DNA from: Hydrogenophaga intermedia
GTDB taxonomy: Bacteria > Pseudomonadota > Gammaproteobacteria > Burkholderiales > Burkholderiaceae_C
Direction: 5' to 3'
Assembly (NCBI RefSeq): GCF_000723405.1
Contig: NZ_CCAE010000002.1
Span: forward strand, 186,001-250,000
Length of the DNA stretch: 64,000 nucleotides
A program made the position numbers and the translations under genes. Below the pieces are notes generated by a model, which saw only the letters and a list, made by a program, of their open reading frames with translations, did no database searches and was not told the origin of the DNA. Below are positions 37,096 through 47,176 of the stretch, one piece after another (the first letter of the stretch is position 1; every line of letters begins with the position of its first letter).

Positions 37096-37731
37096 TCACG
37101 CCGGACGCAGCAGCACCACCAGCGCGCCGGCCCCGCCGTCGGCGGGGCGGGCCTGCACGAAGGCCATCACTTCCTTCTTCTGCACCAGCCAGCGCAGCAC
37201 GCGGCCTTTGAGCACCGGCGCGCGGCCGGGCGAGCCCAGGCCCTTGCCGTGCACCACGCGCACGCAGCGCAGGCCCTGCTGGTGGCTGGCGCGCACGAAG
37301 CGGCCCAGGGCCTCGCGGGCCTCGTCGGTGCGCAGGCCGTGCAGGTCGATCTCGCGCTGGATCGCCCAGCGGCCTTCACGCAGCTTGCGAACCACTTCCG
37401 GCCCCAGGCCCGGGCGGCGGTAGCTCAGTTGGTCGTCGGTGTGCAGCAGGGTCTCGACGTCGAATTCGTCGGACAGGGCCTCGCGCATCACGGCGGCCTC
37501 GTCGCGCTCGCGTTGCAGGGGGCGCGGTTCGGGGTAGGGCCGTGGCGGCTGGGCGCGGCCGTGCGCAGGCAGGCGCTGCACCGGGCCCACGGCGATCTCG
37601 AACAGGCGGTGCTCGCGCTCGCGCCGCGCGGCGGCCAGGCGTTCGGCCTCTCGCTCGGCCGCCTCGCGCGCGCGGCGCTCGGCCAGTGCGTTGCGGATCG
37701 ATTTGAGTTCGCCGAGGGTGTTCACCTTCAT
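37096..37731 (-). CDS. Smr-domain protein
   Basis: 211 aa. An N-terminal charged, Arg/Glu/Ala-rich coiled-coil-like segment (about 10-45) precedes a C-terminal Smr domain (about 125-211) with EIDLHGLRTDEA and VRVVHGKGLGS, the conserved DLHG and HGxG motifs. Smr domains can nick or bind branched nucleic acid or rescue ribosomes. I choose MKVNTLGEL (37731) because GACAAT lies 7 nt upstream; the alternative ATG at 37740 would lie in that hexamer's spacer. No SD is visible. Confidence 0.87.
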   Translation of the reverse strand: MKVNTLGELKSIRNALAERRAREAAEREAERLAAARREREHRLFEIAVGPVQRLPAHGRAQPPRPYPEPRPLQRERDEAAVMREALSDEFDVETLLHTDDQLSYRRPGLGPEVVRKLREGRWAIQREIDLHGLRTDEAREALGRFVRASHQQGLRCVRVVHGKGLGSPGRAPVLKGRVLRWLVQKKEVMAFVQARPADGGAGALVVLLRPA

Positions 37732-37738
37732 GCCCGTC

Positions 37739-37744
37739 ATTGTC
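37739..37744 (-). promoter_or_regulatory. -10-like GACAAT before the Smr gene
   Basis: On the minus strand GACAAT is followed by GACGGGC and ATG 37731, predicting a 1-nt leader. It decides between the two candidate starts (37731 and 37740). Confidence 0.42.
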
Positions 37745-37764
37745 GGGCCACACCCGCCGCCGTA

Positions 37765-38457
37765 TCAGAGAAGGCCGAGTTGCGCGAAGGACGCCGCGCG
37801 CTCGCGCGTGACGACAATGTGGTCGAGTACCCGCACGCCCACCAAGGCCAGCGCGTCGCGCAGGCTGCGGGTGATCGCCACGTCGGCCGCCGAGGGCTCG
37901 GCCAGCCCGCTGGGGTGGTTGTGCGCCAGCACCACGGCCGCGGCCTGGTGGTGCAGGGCGCGCAGCACCACCTCGCGGGGGAACACGCTGGCCTGGTTGA
38001 GCGTGCCGCGAAACAGTTCCTCGAAGGCGATGAGGCGGTGCTGGCTGTCCAGCAGCAACAGGGCGAACACCTCGTGTGGGCGATCGCCCAACTGCAGGCG
38101 CAGGAATTCGCTGGCGGCGGCGGGGTCGTTGAGCAGGTCGCGCGCCTTCAGCGGCTGGGCCAGGGCGCGGCGGGCGATCTCCATCACCGCCGCGATCAGC
38201 GCGCGCTTGGACGGCCCCAGGCCCTTGATGCGGCCCAGCGCGGCGGCGTCCGCGGCCACCAGGCCGGCCAGGCCGCCGCAGGTGTCCAGCAACTCCTGGG
38301 CCATTTGCAGCACGTGCTTGCCGGCCATGCCGGTGCGCAGCAGCAGGGCCAGCAGTTCGGTGTCGCTGAGGGCGTTCGCGCCGCGCGCGAGCAGCTTTTC
38401 GCGTGGTCGTGCGTCGCTGGGCAGGCTTTTGAGCCCGGCCCGCTGATGGGCTTGCAT
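37765..38457 (-). CDS. radC: RadC-family JAB-domain protein
   Basis: 230 aa, standard RadC length. An N-terminal helix-hairpin-helix region ([14 protein letters not shown]) is followed by an MPN+/JAB metalloprotease-like domain with [19 protein letters not shown], the H-x-H-x10-D metal-binding set, and [16 protein letters not shown]. Originally linked to DNA repair, but function remains unsettled. The start is [12 protein letters not shown] with an SD (GGGGAGGA) upstream. It is divergent from fkpB. Confidence 0.93.
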   Translation of the reverse strand: MQAHQRAGLKSLPSDARPREKLLARGANALSDTELLALLLRTGMAGKHVLQMAQELLDTCGGLAGLVAADAAALGRIKGLGPSKRALIAAVMEIARRALAQPLKARDLLNDPAAASEFLRLQLGDRPHEVFALLLLDSQHRLIAFEELFRGTLNQASVFPREVVLRALHHQAAAVVLAHNHPSGLAEPSAADVAITRSLRDALALVGVRVLDHIVVTRERAASFAQLGLL

Positions 38458-38487
38458 GAGGTTCCTCCCCGGATCGGACGCGCTTTT

Positions 38488-38493
38488 TACAAT
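38488..38493 (+). promoter_or_regulatory. Candidate -10 (TACAAT) of the fkpB-ispH operon
   Basis: TACAAT lies 41 nt before the fkpB ATG in the 77-bp radC-fkpB divergent gap. The -35 region is not clear. It is preceded by a short T-run (CTTTTTACAAT). Confidence 0.45.
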
Positions 38494-38534
38494 ACGCGTT
38501 TCGCCCATCCCCCTGGGTGCATCGCACCCCCACC

Positions 38535-38981
38535 ATGTCCCACGTCCAGCCCGGCTCCTTCCTGACCCTGCACTACCGCATGAGTGGCGCGCAAGGGCAG
38601 GTCATCATCGACACCTTCAATGGCCAGCCCGCCACGCTGAGCCTGGGCCAGGGAGAGCTGTCGCCCGCCATCGAGCAGCGCCTGATCGGTCTGGCCGAAG
38701 GCACGCGCACCGTCATCGATCTGGCGCCCGGCGAAGCCTTTGGCGAGCGCCAGCCCGAGATGCAGCAGTGGGTGGCCCGCAAGCTGCTGAACGAACTGGG
38801 CGACCCGCACGAGCAGTACGCCGTGGGCGACGTGGTGCAGTTCCCCACGCCCGACGGCCTGGGCAGCTACGCCGGGGCCGTGCGCGAGGTGCGGGCCGAT
38901 GGCGCTGTGCTGTTCGACTTCAACCACCCGCTGGCGGGCCAGGCCGTGCGGTTCGAGGTCGAACTGATCGGAGTCCTGTGA
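38535..38981 (+). CDS. fkpB: SlpA/FkpB-type peptidyl-prolyl cis-trans isomerase
   Basis: 148 aa. FKBP domain interrupted by an insert-in-flap domain as in SlyD/Slp[15 protein letters not shown] opens the FKBP fold, [28 protein letters not shown] is the active-site region, and [13 protein letters not shown]-like sequence marks the IF domain. No C-terminal His-rich tail is present, which distinguishes it from SlyD. It acts as a cytoplasmic folding helper. Its TGA overlaps the ispH ATG (TGATG); fkpB-ispH pairing is widespread in proteobacteria. Confidence 0.93.
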   Translation: MSHVQPGSFLTLHYRMSGAQGQVIIDTFNGQPATLSLGQGELSPAIEQRLIGLAEGTRTVIDLAPGEAFGERQPEMQQWVARKLLNELGDPHEQYAVGDVVQFPTPDGLGSYAGAVREVRADGAVLFDFNHPLAGQAVRFEVELIGVL

Positions 38982-39934
38982 TGGCGCAACTGCAAGACAT
39001 CATCCTCGCCGAGCCGCGCGGTTTCTGCGCGGGCGTGGATCGCGCGATCGAAATCGTGGAGCGGGCGCTGGCCAAGTTCGGCGCGCCCATCTACGTGCGC
39101 CACGAGATCGTGCACAACACCTACGTCGTCAACGACCTCAAGTCCAAGGGCGCGATCTTCATCGAGGACCTGGACGACGTGCCGCCCAGAGCCACGCTGG
39201 TGTTTTCGGCGCATGGCGTGAGCAAGGCGGTGCAGAACGAGGCGGCCCAGCGCGGTTTCCAGGTGTTCGACGCTACCTGCCCGCTGGTGACCAAGGTGCA
39301 CATCGAGGTGGCCAAGCTGCACCGCGAGGGCTACGAGTTCATCATGATCGGTCACAAGGGCCACCCCGAGGTGGAAGGCACCATGGGCCAGCTCGACAGC
39401 GGCATCCACCTGGTGGAGGACGTGGCCGATGTGGCGCGCGTGAACCCGGCGCAGAGCGAGAAACTCGCGGTCGTCACCCAGACCACGCTGTCGGTGGACG
39501 ACGCGGCAGAGATTCTCAAGGCCGTGAAGGCGCGCTTTCCGCAGGTGCGCGAGCCCAAGCAGCAGGACATCTGCTACGCCACGCAGAACCGGCAGGACGC
39601 TGTGAAGGTGCTGAGCGCACAGGTTGACGTGGTCATCGTCGTGGGCAGCCCCACCAGCTCCAACAGCAACCGCCTGCGTGAGGTTTCGCTCAAGCTCGGC
39701 ACGCCGGCCCACATGGTGGACAGCGCCGACGAATTGCGCCCTGAGTGGTTCGAGGGCCGCGCGCGCGTGGGCCTCACCGCCGGCGCCTCGGCGCCCGAGA
39801 TCCTCGTGCGCCAGGTGATCGACCGCATCAAGTCCTTTGGCGCCATCTCCGTGCGCTCCATGGACGGCCTGACCGAGACCGTCAAGTTCCCGCTGCCCAA
39901 GGGACTCAAGCTCGGCGACGCCGGCACCCACTGA
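38981..39934 (+). CDS. ispH: 4-hydroxy-3-methylbut-2-enyl diphosphate reductase
   Basis: 317 aa, the last enzyme of the MEP isoprenoid pathway, producing IPP and DMAPP. The three Fe-S ligand cysteines are visible in PRGFCAGVDRA, FDATCPLVTKVH and QQDICYATQNRQ. YVRHEIVHNTYVV and GSPTSSNSNRLREV form the substrate site. The start ATG 38981 overlaps the fkpB stop; the open frame extending upstream is inside fkpB. serS follows 21 nt later. Confidence 0.97.
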   Translation: MAQLQDIILAEPRGFCAGVDRAIEIVERALAKFGAPIYVRHEIVHNTYVVNDLKSKGAIFIEDLDDVPPRATLVFSAHGVSKAVQNEAAQRGFQVFDATCPLVTKVHIEVAKLHREGYEFIMIGHKGHPEVEGTMGQLDSGIHLVEDVADVARVNPAQSEKLAVVTQTTLSVDDAAEILKAVKARFPQVREPKQQDICYATQNRQDAVKVLSAQVDVVIVVGSPTSSNSNRLREVSLKLGTPAHMVDSADELRPEWFEGRARVGLTAGASAPEILVRQVIDRIKSFGAISVRSMDGLTETVKFPLPKGLKLGDAGTH

Positions 39935-41260
<1,326 letters not shown>

Positions 41261-41273
41261 GGAGGAACGGTAT

Positions 41274-42194
41274 TTGCCGGGGGTCCCCGTGAACGCCCGA
41301 CAGGTACTTTCACTCTGCCGGCAGGCGATCGGGGCCTGGGTCGATGATTTCGCGCCCAGCATGGGGGCGGCCATCGCCTACTACACCGCGTTCTCCCTGG
41401 CGCCGCTGCTGGTCATCGTCATCGCGGTTTCCGGTGCGATTTTTGGCCGTGAGGCCGTCACCGGCCAGATCACGCAACAGCTCTCCGACCTGATTGGCGC
41501 GGAAGGGGCCCGCCTGGTGCAGGGCCTCATCGCCAGCGCCAGCGACACCGAGCGTGGCCTGGTGGCAGGCACCATCAGCACCATCGTGCTCTTCGTCGGC
41601 GCCACCACGGTCTTTGCCGAACTGCAAAGTGCGCTCGACCGCATCTGGCGCGTGCCGGAGCGCGAGAAGCCCCAGGGCATCTGGGCCATCTTGCGCGCCC
41701 GCCTGCTCTCGTTCGGGCTGATCCTCGGCCTGGCCTTTCTGCTGATGGTGTCGCTGGTGGTGGGCGCGGCCATCGCCGCCCTGGGCAGTTGGGCGGGAGG
41801 GCTCATGCCGGGGGCCGAAGCGCTGCTCCAGGCCCTCAACATCCTCGTGTCGCTGAGCTTCAGCACCGTGCTCTTCGCGATGATCTTCAAGTTCATGCCG
41901 AGCACCTCGGTTGCCTGGCGCGATGTGTGGGTCGGCGCGCTCGTCACGGCCGCCTTGTTCGAACTCGGCAAGTTGCTGATCGGCCTGTACCTCGGCAAGA
42001 GCGGCATCACAGAATCCTTCCAGGCCGCGGGCTCGCTGGTGGTTCTGCTGGCCTGGGTCTACTACGCCGCGCAGATCTTTCTGCTGGGCGCCGAGTTCAC
42101 CAAGGTCTACGCGCAAGCGCACGGTTCGCTGGCGCCGGCCGGAGCCCCGCCCGCCGTCCGGCCCGAGCCTAGCCAGGCAAGCCTGGGCGATTGA
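41274..42194 (+). CDS. YihY/BrkB-family integral membrane protein
   Basis: 306 aa with six predicted membrane helices; SMGAAIAYYTAFSLAPLLVI is the family's N-terminal signature, followed by TTVFAELQSALDRIW. Once named ribonuclease BN, the family has no established nuclease role; it is usually treated as a transporter or envelope protein. I use the TTG at 41274 because AGGAGG (41260-41265) is ideally spaced 8 nt upstream; GTG 41289 is the alternative. The 3' end overlaps convergent arcC by 26 bp. Confidence 0.85.
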   Translation: MPGVPVNARQVLSLCRQAIGAWVDDFAPSMGAAIAYYTAFSLAPLLVIVIAVSGAIFGREAVTGQITQQLSDLIGAEGARLVQGLIASASDTERGLVAGTISTIVLFVGATTVFAELQSALDRIWRVPEREKPQGIWAILRARLLSFGLILGLAFLLMVSLVVGAAIAALGSWAGGLMPGAEALLQALNILVSLSFSTVLFAMIFKFMPSTSVAWRDVWVGALVTAALFELGKLLIGLYLGKSGITESFQAAGSLVVLLAWVYYAAQIFLLGAEFTKVYAQAHGSLAPAGAPPAVRPEPSQASLGD

Positions 42195-43110
42195 GCGCCT
42201 CGGCGGCCACCACCCGCGTGCCGGCCCGCCGCGCCAGGATGGCGGAGGCGTCGTCCAGCGCGCCGATGCCGGCCAGCGCGCCGGTGCGGTTCACGAAGTC
42301 GCAGGCGGCGCGCACCTTCGGCCCCATGGAGCCCGCGGCGAAGTCCATCGCGGCGAGGTCCTGCTGCGTCACATTGCCCAGTGCACGCTGACCGGGCTGG
42401 CCCCAATCCGCGAACACAGCGGGCACGTCGGTCAGCATGAGGAACGCGTCCGCCCCCAGCTCGGCGGCCAGCAGGCCGCTGGCGTGGTCCTTGTCGATCA
42501 CGGCTTCCACGCCGATGTGTGTGCCGTCCGCACGGCGGACCACCGGAATGCCGCCACCGCCCGCGCAGATCACCGTCACGCCCTGTTCGACCAGGAGGCG
42601 GATGACCTCGATTTCGAGGATGCGCAGCGGCTGGGGTGATGCGACGACGCGGCGCCAGGCCTTGCCGTCGCGGGCGACAGCCCACCCGCGCTGCTGCTTC
42701 AGCGTCCGGGCTTGCGCTTCGCTGTAAACCGGGCCCACGGGCTTGGCTGGTGCACCGAAAGCGGCATCGTGCGGGTCCACCTCCACCTGCGTCAACAGGG
42801 TGGCGAATCGCGCCGGCGCCGGGTGGGCGTTGTCCAGCTCCTGCTGCAATACGTAGCCGATCATCCCTTCCGTTTCGGCCCCCAGCACGTCGAGCGGGAA
42901 CCCGCTCTTGCCCGCGGCCTCGCCCTGCAGTGCCAGCAGGCCCACCTGCGGCCCGTTGCCGTGGGTGATGACCAACTGGTGACCTTCATCCATCAATTGC
43001 GCCAGCGACTTGGCGGCGCGGCGGATGTTGTCGCGCTGCGTCGCGGCGCTGACAGGCTCGCCGCGCCGCAGCAGCGCGTTGCCTCCCAGAGCGACGACCA
43101 CGCGGGCCAT
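42169..43110 (-). CDS. arcC: Carbamate kinase
   Basis: 313 aa. It makes ATP from carbamoyl phosphate in the arginine deiminase pathway. Amino-acid-kinase blocks: VVVALGGNALLRRGEP, VITHGNGPQVGLLALQ, VICAGGGGIPVV and AVIDKDHASGLLAAELGADAFLMLTDV, ending with the GSMGPKVRAACDF substrate motif. It is the last gene of the arc operon, 1 nt after arcB. Confidence 0.96.
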   Translation of the reverse strand: MARVVVALGGNALLRRGEPVSAATQRDNIRRAAKSLAQLMDEGHQLVITHGNGPQVGLLALQGEAAGKSGFPLDVLGAETEGMIGYVLQQELDNAHPAPARFATLLTQVEVDPHDAAFGAPAKPVGPVYSEAQARTLKQQRGWAVARDGKAWRRVVASPQPLRILEIEVIRLLVEQGVTVICAGGGGIPVVRRADGTHIGVEAVIDKDHASGLLAAELGADAFLMLTDVPAVFADWGQPGQRALGNVTQQDLAAMDFAAGSMGPKVRAACDFVNRTGALAGIGALDDASAILARRAGTRVVAAEALNRPGLPG

Positions 43111-43111
43111 C

Positions 43112-44113
43112 TCAGCCGCCCAAGGTCGCTACCAGAACCGCCTTGATCGTGTGCATGCGGTTCTCGGCCTGATCGAACACGATGGACGCCGGGCTTTCGA
43201 AGACGTCGTCGTCCACCTCCATCGCCGTGATGCCGTGCAGCTTCTCCATCTGCGCGCCCACTTCCGTCTCGGTGTTGTGAAAGGCGGGCAGGCAGTGCAT
43301 GAAGCGCGCGCGCGGCTTGCCGGTCAAGGCCATCACCCGGGCGTTGACCTGGTAGGGCAACAGCAGGCGGATGCGCTCCGCCCAGACGGACTCGGGCTCT
43401 CCCATCGACACCCAGACATCGGTGTAGAGAAAGTCGCAGTCCCTCACGCCCTCAGTCAGGTCTTCGGTCAGCAGCACGCGGGCGCCGCTGTCGCGTGCCA
43501 GCGCCCTCGCTTCGTTGACGACGGCCTCGTTCGGCCACAGGCTGCGCGGCCCGCACAGGCGCACGTCCATGCCGAGTTTGGCGGCGCCCGTCAGCAGTGA
43601 GTTGCCCATGTTGTTGCCGGTGTCGCCAAGGAAGCAGAAGGCCACGTCGCGCAGGGGCTTCTCGCAGTGCTCGCGCATGGTCATGAAGTCGGCCAGGATC
43701 TGTGTCGGGTGAAACTCATCCGTCAGCCCGTTGTACACGGGCACGCCCGACCACTTCGCCAGCGTGTCGACCACCGCCTGCCCGTGGCCGCGGTACTCGA
43801 TCGCGTCGTAGACGCGGCCCAGCACCCGGGCGGTGTCCTTGATCGATTCCTTGTGGCCGATGTGGCTGCCCGACGGTCCCAGGTAGGTGACGGTGGCGCC
43901 CTGGTCGTGCGCTGCCACCTCGAAGCCGACGCGTGTGCGGGTGGAGTCCTTTTCGAAGATCAGCGCGATTTCCTTGCCGCGCAGCAGGGGCTGCTCGGTG
44001 CCGGTGTACTTGGCCACCTTGAGGTCGGCGGCCAGCTTGAGCAGAAAGCCGATCTCGGCGGCCGAGTAGTCGCTCAGCGTCAGGAAACTGCGGTTGCGAA
44101 GGTTGATGGCCAT
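43112..44113 (-). CDS. arcB: Ornithine carbamoyltransferase, catabolic
   Basis: 333 aa. In this pathway it phosphorolyses citrulline to ornithine and carbamoyl phosphate. The carbamoyl-phosphate loop [12 protein letters not shown] and the ornithine-binding [11 protein letters not shown] are intact, with [15 protein letters not shown] between. Position between arcA and arcC and the length near 335 support the catabolic ArcB type rather than anabolic ArgF, though sequence alone does not prove direction. Confidence 0.94.
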   Translation of the reverse strand: MAINLRNRSFLTLSDYSAAEIGFLLKLAADLKVAKYTGTEQPLLRGKEIALIFEKDSTRTRVGFEVAAHDQGATVTYLGPSGSHIGHKESIKDTARVLGRVYDAIEYRGHGQAVVDTLAKWSGVPVYNGLTDEFHPTQILADFMTMREHCEKPLRDVAFCFLGDTGNNMGNSLLTGAAKLGMDVRLCGPRSLWPNEAVVNEARALARDSGARVLLTEDLTEGVRDCDFLYTDVWVSMGEPESVWAERIRLLLPYQVNARVMALTGKPRARFMHCLPAFHNTETEVGAQMEKLHGITAMEVDDDVFESPASIVFDQAENRMHTIKAVLVATLGG

Positions 44114-44153
44114 GGGCTGCCTTTTCGGGTGGGGGACCTGCTTCGCGCAGGGC

Positions 44154-45401
44154 TCATGCCTCGCGCCACAGCGGGCAGCTCATGCAGTGGGCTCCGCCTC
44201 GGCCCCGGCCGAGTTCACCGCCGCGGATGGTGATGACCTCGATGCCCGCCTTGCGCAGCAGGGTGTTGGTGTGGGTGTTGCGGTCGTAGCCGATGACCAC
44301 GCCGGGCTCGATGGCGAGCACGTTGTTGCCATCGTCCCATTGCTCGCGCGCCTGCTCGTAGCCGTCCCCCCCGGTGGGAATGACGCGCAGCGCCTTCAGG
44401 CCCAGGCATTGCGCCACCACCTCGAACAGGGGCTGCTTCTCGGTGCGGCAGTCGATGCCGCCGCGCTCGTTCGGGTAGAGGCTGTGGCACACGATCTGTG
44501 CCGCCACCTCCACAAAGCTGGTCACGGTGTCGCGGTCGCAGAACGAGAACACGGTGTCCAGGTGCATGGCGGCGCGTGAGCGCGGCATCTGGCAGGCGAC
44601 CACGCGCTGCGCGGCACCGGCGGCGAACAGGGCCTGCGCCAGTTGCCCCACCGCCTGCGGCGTGCTGCGTTCGCCCATGCCCACCAGCACCACGCCGTTG
44701 CCGATGGGCATGATGTCTCCGCCTTCCAGTGTGGCCGGGCCATGGTCCGTATCGGGGTCGCCCCACCACACGGGGAAGGCGGCTGGCGCGAACAGCGGGT
44801 GGAAGCGGTACACGGCGGCGGCCAGCAGCGTTTCCTGGCGGCGAGCGGGCCAGTGCATGGGGTTGAGGCTCACGCCACCGTAGATCCAGGCGCTGGTGTC
44901 CCGCGTGAACATCAGGTTGGGCAGGGGTGGCAGCACGAAGCCATCGGGTCCGAGGTAGGGACCGAACATGCCTTCGGGTTTGAACGGCAGCTCGTGCACC
45001 GCCAGGCCGCCCACCAGGTGGCGCGCGAGCTGGGCATCGGGCAGTTCCCACAGCCAGCCCCGGAGTTCGTCGAGCATGCCCACGCCCACGTGGTCCGGCG
45101 TCACCCGGCGCTGCAGCACCCAGTCGCGCGCCGCGGGCAGCGCAAGGGTCTCGGCCAACAGCTGGCCCATCTCCAGCACCTCGACGCCGCGGTCCTGCAT
45201 CTTCGTGACGAAGTCGAAGTGGTCGGTGCGCGCCTGCTGCACCCAGAACACGTCGTCGAACAGCATGGCGTCGCAATTGGCGGGGGTCAGGCGTTCGTGG
45301 GCCAGCCCCGGCGAGCCAACCAGCACGCGCCGCAGCTTGCCCACCTCGGAATGCACGCCGAAGCGGGCGGCGCTCTCCAGCGCCGCGTGCGGGCCGTTCA
45401 C
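44154..45401 (-). CDS. arcA: Arginine deiminase
   Basis: 415 aa. It hydrolyses arginine to citrulline and ammonia. The guanidino-group-modifying fold is shown by [61 protein letters not shown] and the nucleophile Cys in [10 protein letters not shown] at the C-terminus. Its ATG overlaps the antiporter stop (ATGA), so translation is coupled. There is a 40-nt gap to arcB. Confidence 0.97.
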   Translation of the reverse strand: MNGPHAALESAARFGVHSEVGKLRRVLVGSPGLAHERLTPANCDAMLFDDVFWVQQARTDHFDFVTKMQDRGVEVLEMGQLLAETLALPAARDWVLQRRVTPDHVGVGMLDELRGWLWELPDAQLARHLVGGLAVHELPFKPEGMFGPYLGPDGFVLPPLPNLMFTRDTSAWIYGGVSLNPMHWPARRQETLLAAAVYRFHPLFAPAAFPVWWGDPDTDHGPATLEGGDIMPIGNGVVLVGMGERSTPQAVGQLAQALFAAGAAQRVVACQMPRSRAAMHLDTVFSFCDRDTVTSFVEVAAQIVCHSLYPNERGGIDCRTEKQPLFEVVAQCLGLKALRVIPTGGDGYEQAREQWDDGNNVLAIEPGVVIGYDRNTHTNTLLRKAGIEVITIRGGELGRGRGGAHCMSCPLWREA

Positions 45402-46855
45402 AGCAGAACCGCCGCGCTCAGCGAGGCCATGCTGAGCAAGGCCAGCATCAGCATCAGCGGCCAGATGAAGCGCACCCAGCGCTGGTAAGGCACCCGCCCG
45501 ATGGCCAGTGCGCCAACCACCACCGCGTACGTGGGCGTGACCAGGTTGGTGATGCCGATCGCAGTCTGGAAGGCGGTGACGGCCAGGTCGCGCGGTACGC
45601 CGGCGAAGTCCGACAAGGGCGCCAGGATCGGCATGCTCAACACCGCCAGGCCGGAGGTGGATGGCACCAGCAGGCTCAGCAGGCCTTCGGTGGCGAAGAG
45701 CGCGTTCACGAAGGCCACGTCGGACATGCCGCCGATCCAGCCCTCCAGCGCGTGCAGGATGGTGTCGGTGATTTTTCCCTGGTCCATGATCACCACGATG
45801 CCGCGCGCCAGGCCGATCACGAGCGCCACGCCCAGCAGCTCACGCGAGCCGTCGACGAAGGCGTTGGTGAAGGGTTTCTCGCCCATCCAGGCCACCAGCC
45901 CCACGGCGATGGCTGACGCCAGGAACAGCGCCGACATCTCGGCCATCCACCAGCCGCGCAGCGCCACGCCCCAGACCATGGCGACGAAGGTGGCGCCAAA
46001 CAGCACCAGGATGATCTGCTGTCGCCCCGTGAGCACCTGGTCTCGATGGCTCTCGCGGTGGCGCAGGAAGTGCGCCTCGTTCTCCACCTTGAGGTCGGCC
46101 ACCAGCGAGCGGGACGGGTCCTTGCGCACGCGCTCCGCGTATCGCATCACGTAGGCGACGCAGATCAGCCAACCCAGCGCCAGGATCACCAGGCGCAAGG
46201 CCATGCCCTGGGTGAACGGGATGCCCGCCGCGTTGGAGGCGATGGCGGTGGAGAAGGGGTTGATGGTGGAGCCGAGCACGCCGATGCCGGCGCCCACCAT
46301 GATCACGGCCACGCCCGTGAGCGCGTCGTAGCCCACCGCAATCATCAGCGGCAGCAACAGCACATAGAAGGCCAGCGTTTCTTCCGCCATGCCGTAGGTG
46401 GTGCCACCGGCGGCGAAGAGCAGCATCAGCACCGGGATCATCCACTTCTCGCGCCCCTGCATGCGTTGCATGACGCGCTCGATGCCGGTGTTGATGGCGC
46501 CGGTGGCGTTGACCACGCCGAGGAAGCCGCCGATGACCAGCACGAAGAGCGAGACGTCGATGGCGTTGGCCACGCCCGTCGCCTGGTTGTAGAAGCCCGT
46601 GATGGGCGCCATCAACACATCGAGCACCCCTTGCGGTGCGGCATCGACCACCTGATAGGTGCCCGGCACCGGCGCGTCCTTGCCGAGGGCTTCGTTGGCC
46701 GCGCGCTCGTATTGCCCCGCGGGCAGCACCCAGGTCAGCGCGGCCATCACGACGATCAGCGCGAACAGGATGGTGTAGGCCGTGGGGAACCGGTCTTGTG
46801 CGGTGGGAAGGGGCGCAGGCGCCGCGCCCGACATCGGTTGCGCATGGTTTGCCAT
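45398..46855 (-). CDS. YfcC-family transporter, probable arginine/ornithine antiporter
   Basis: 485 aa with about 12-13 membrane segments, of the YfcC/DcuC-like (C4-dicarboxylate anaerobic carrier, IT superfamily) group. It has the PxxQPxxxP-like repeats replaced by blocks such as [15 protein letters not shown] and [22 protein letters not shown], and the mirrored [19 protein letters not shown]. As first gene of the arc operon and coupled to arcA, it most likely exchanges arginine for ornithine, but it is not an APC-type ArcD. GGAGG is 8 nt before the MANHAQPM start; the longer frame upstream includes the promoter region. Confidence 0.85.
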   Translation of the reverse strand: MANHAQPMSGAAPAPLPTAQDRFPTAYTILFALIVVMAALTWVLPAGQYERAANEALGKDAPVPGTYQVVDAAPQGVLDVLMAPITGFYNQATGVANAIDVSLFVLVIGGFLGVVNATGAINTGIERVMQRMQGREKWMIPVLMLLFAAGGTTYGMAEETLAFYVLLLPLMIAVGYDALTGVAVIMVGAGIGVLGSTINPFSTAIASNAAGIPFTQGMALRLVILALGWLICVAYVMRYAERVRKDPSRSLVADLKVENEAHFLRHRESHRDQVLTGRQQIILVLFGATFVAMVWGVALRGWWMAEMSALFLASAIAVGLVAWMGEKPFTNAFVDGSRELLGVALVIGLARGIVVIMDQGKITDTILHALEGWIGGMSDVAFVNALFATEGLLSLLVPSTSGLAVLSMPILAPLSDFAGVPRDLAVTAFQTAIGITNLVTPTYAVVVGALAIGRVPYQRWVRFIWPLMLMLALLSMASLSAAVLL

Positions 46856-46950
46856 GGTGTTGCCTCCATCGACGCCGGGCCGCCTCTGCGGGATGGCAAA
46901 GGGCTCTCTTGGCGCGCGGTGCATCTTCAATCGACAGGACCCGGCGCACT

Positions 46951-46964
46951 TTGACGAGGGTCAA
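46951..46964 (-). promoter_or_regulatory. FNR/ANR/DNR-type binding site of the arc operon
   Basis: TTGAC-GAGG-GTCAA is a perfect palindrome matching the FNR-family half-site pattern TTGAY-N4-RTCAA. If its centre (46957.5) is at -41.5, +1 falls near 46916. The hexamer GAAGAT (46928-46923, minus strand) would then occupy -12 to -7, a class II activated promoter with a weak -10. This fits anaerobic induction of arginine deiminase genes. Confidence 0.8.
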
Positions 46965-47161
46965 GAACCCGTGTGGTGCCCGAGGCGTGCACATGGGGCG
47001 GCGCCTGCGAGGCCGGCCTGAGGGGAGAACTGGATGGGCGATGCGGTGAGACCTTGACACGGTTGCGCGGCCCTGTGTTGCCGTTACAACTCATCGCTCC
47101 GTGGGGCCACAAACCGCACGCGATGGCGTGTTCGCCGGCCCGCACGCGGCCCCGCGCTACC

Positions 47162-47167
47162 TAACAT
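47162..47167 (+). promoter_or_regulatory. -10-like TAACAT before the CHASE4 kinase gene
   Basis: TAACAT is 9 nt before ATG 47177, predicting a 3-nt leader; no SD. It is the weakest member of the near-leaderless set. Confidence 0.3.
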
Positions 47168-47176
47168 TCCCGCCCC

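Larger units (their letters stand above)
46856..47176. other. Divergent intergenic region between the arc operon and the CHASE4 kinase gene
   Basis: These 321 bp carry the arc promoter with its FNR/ANR-type site on the left. On the right is a -10-like TAACAT (47162-47167), 9 nt before the kinase ATG. A TTGACA hexamer at 47054-47059 has no -10 at proper spacing. No additional gene is evident. Confidence 0.5.
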
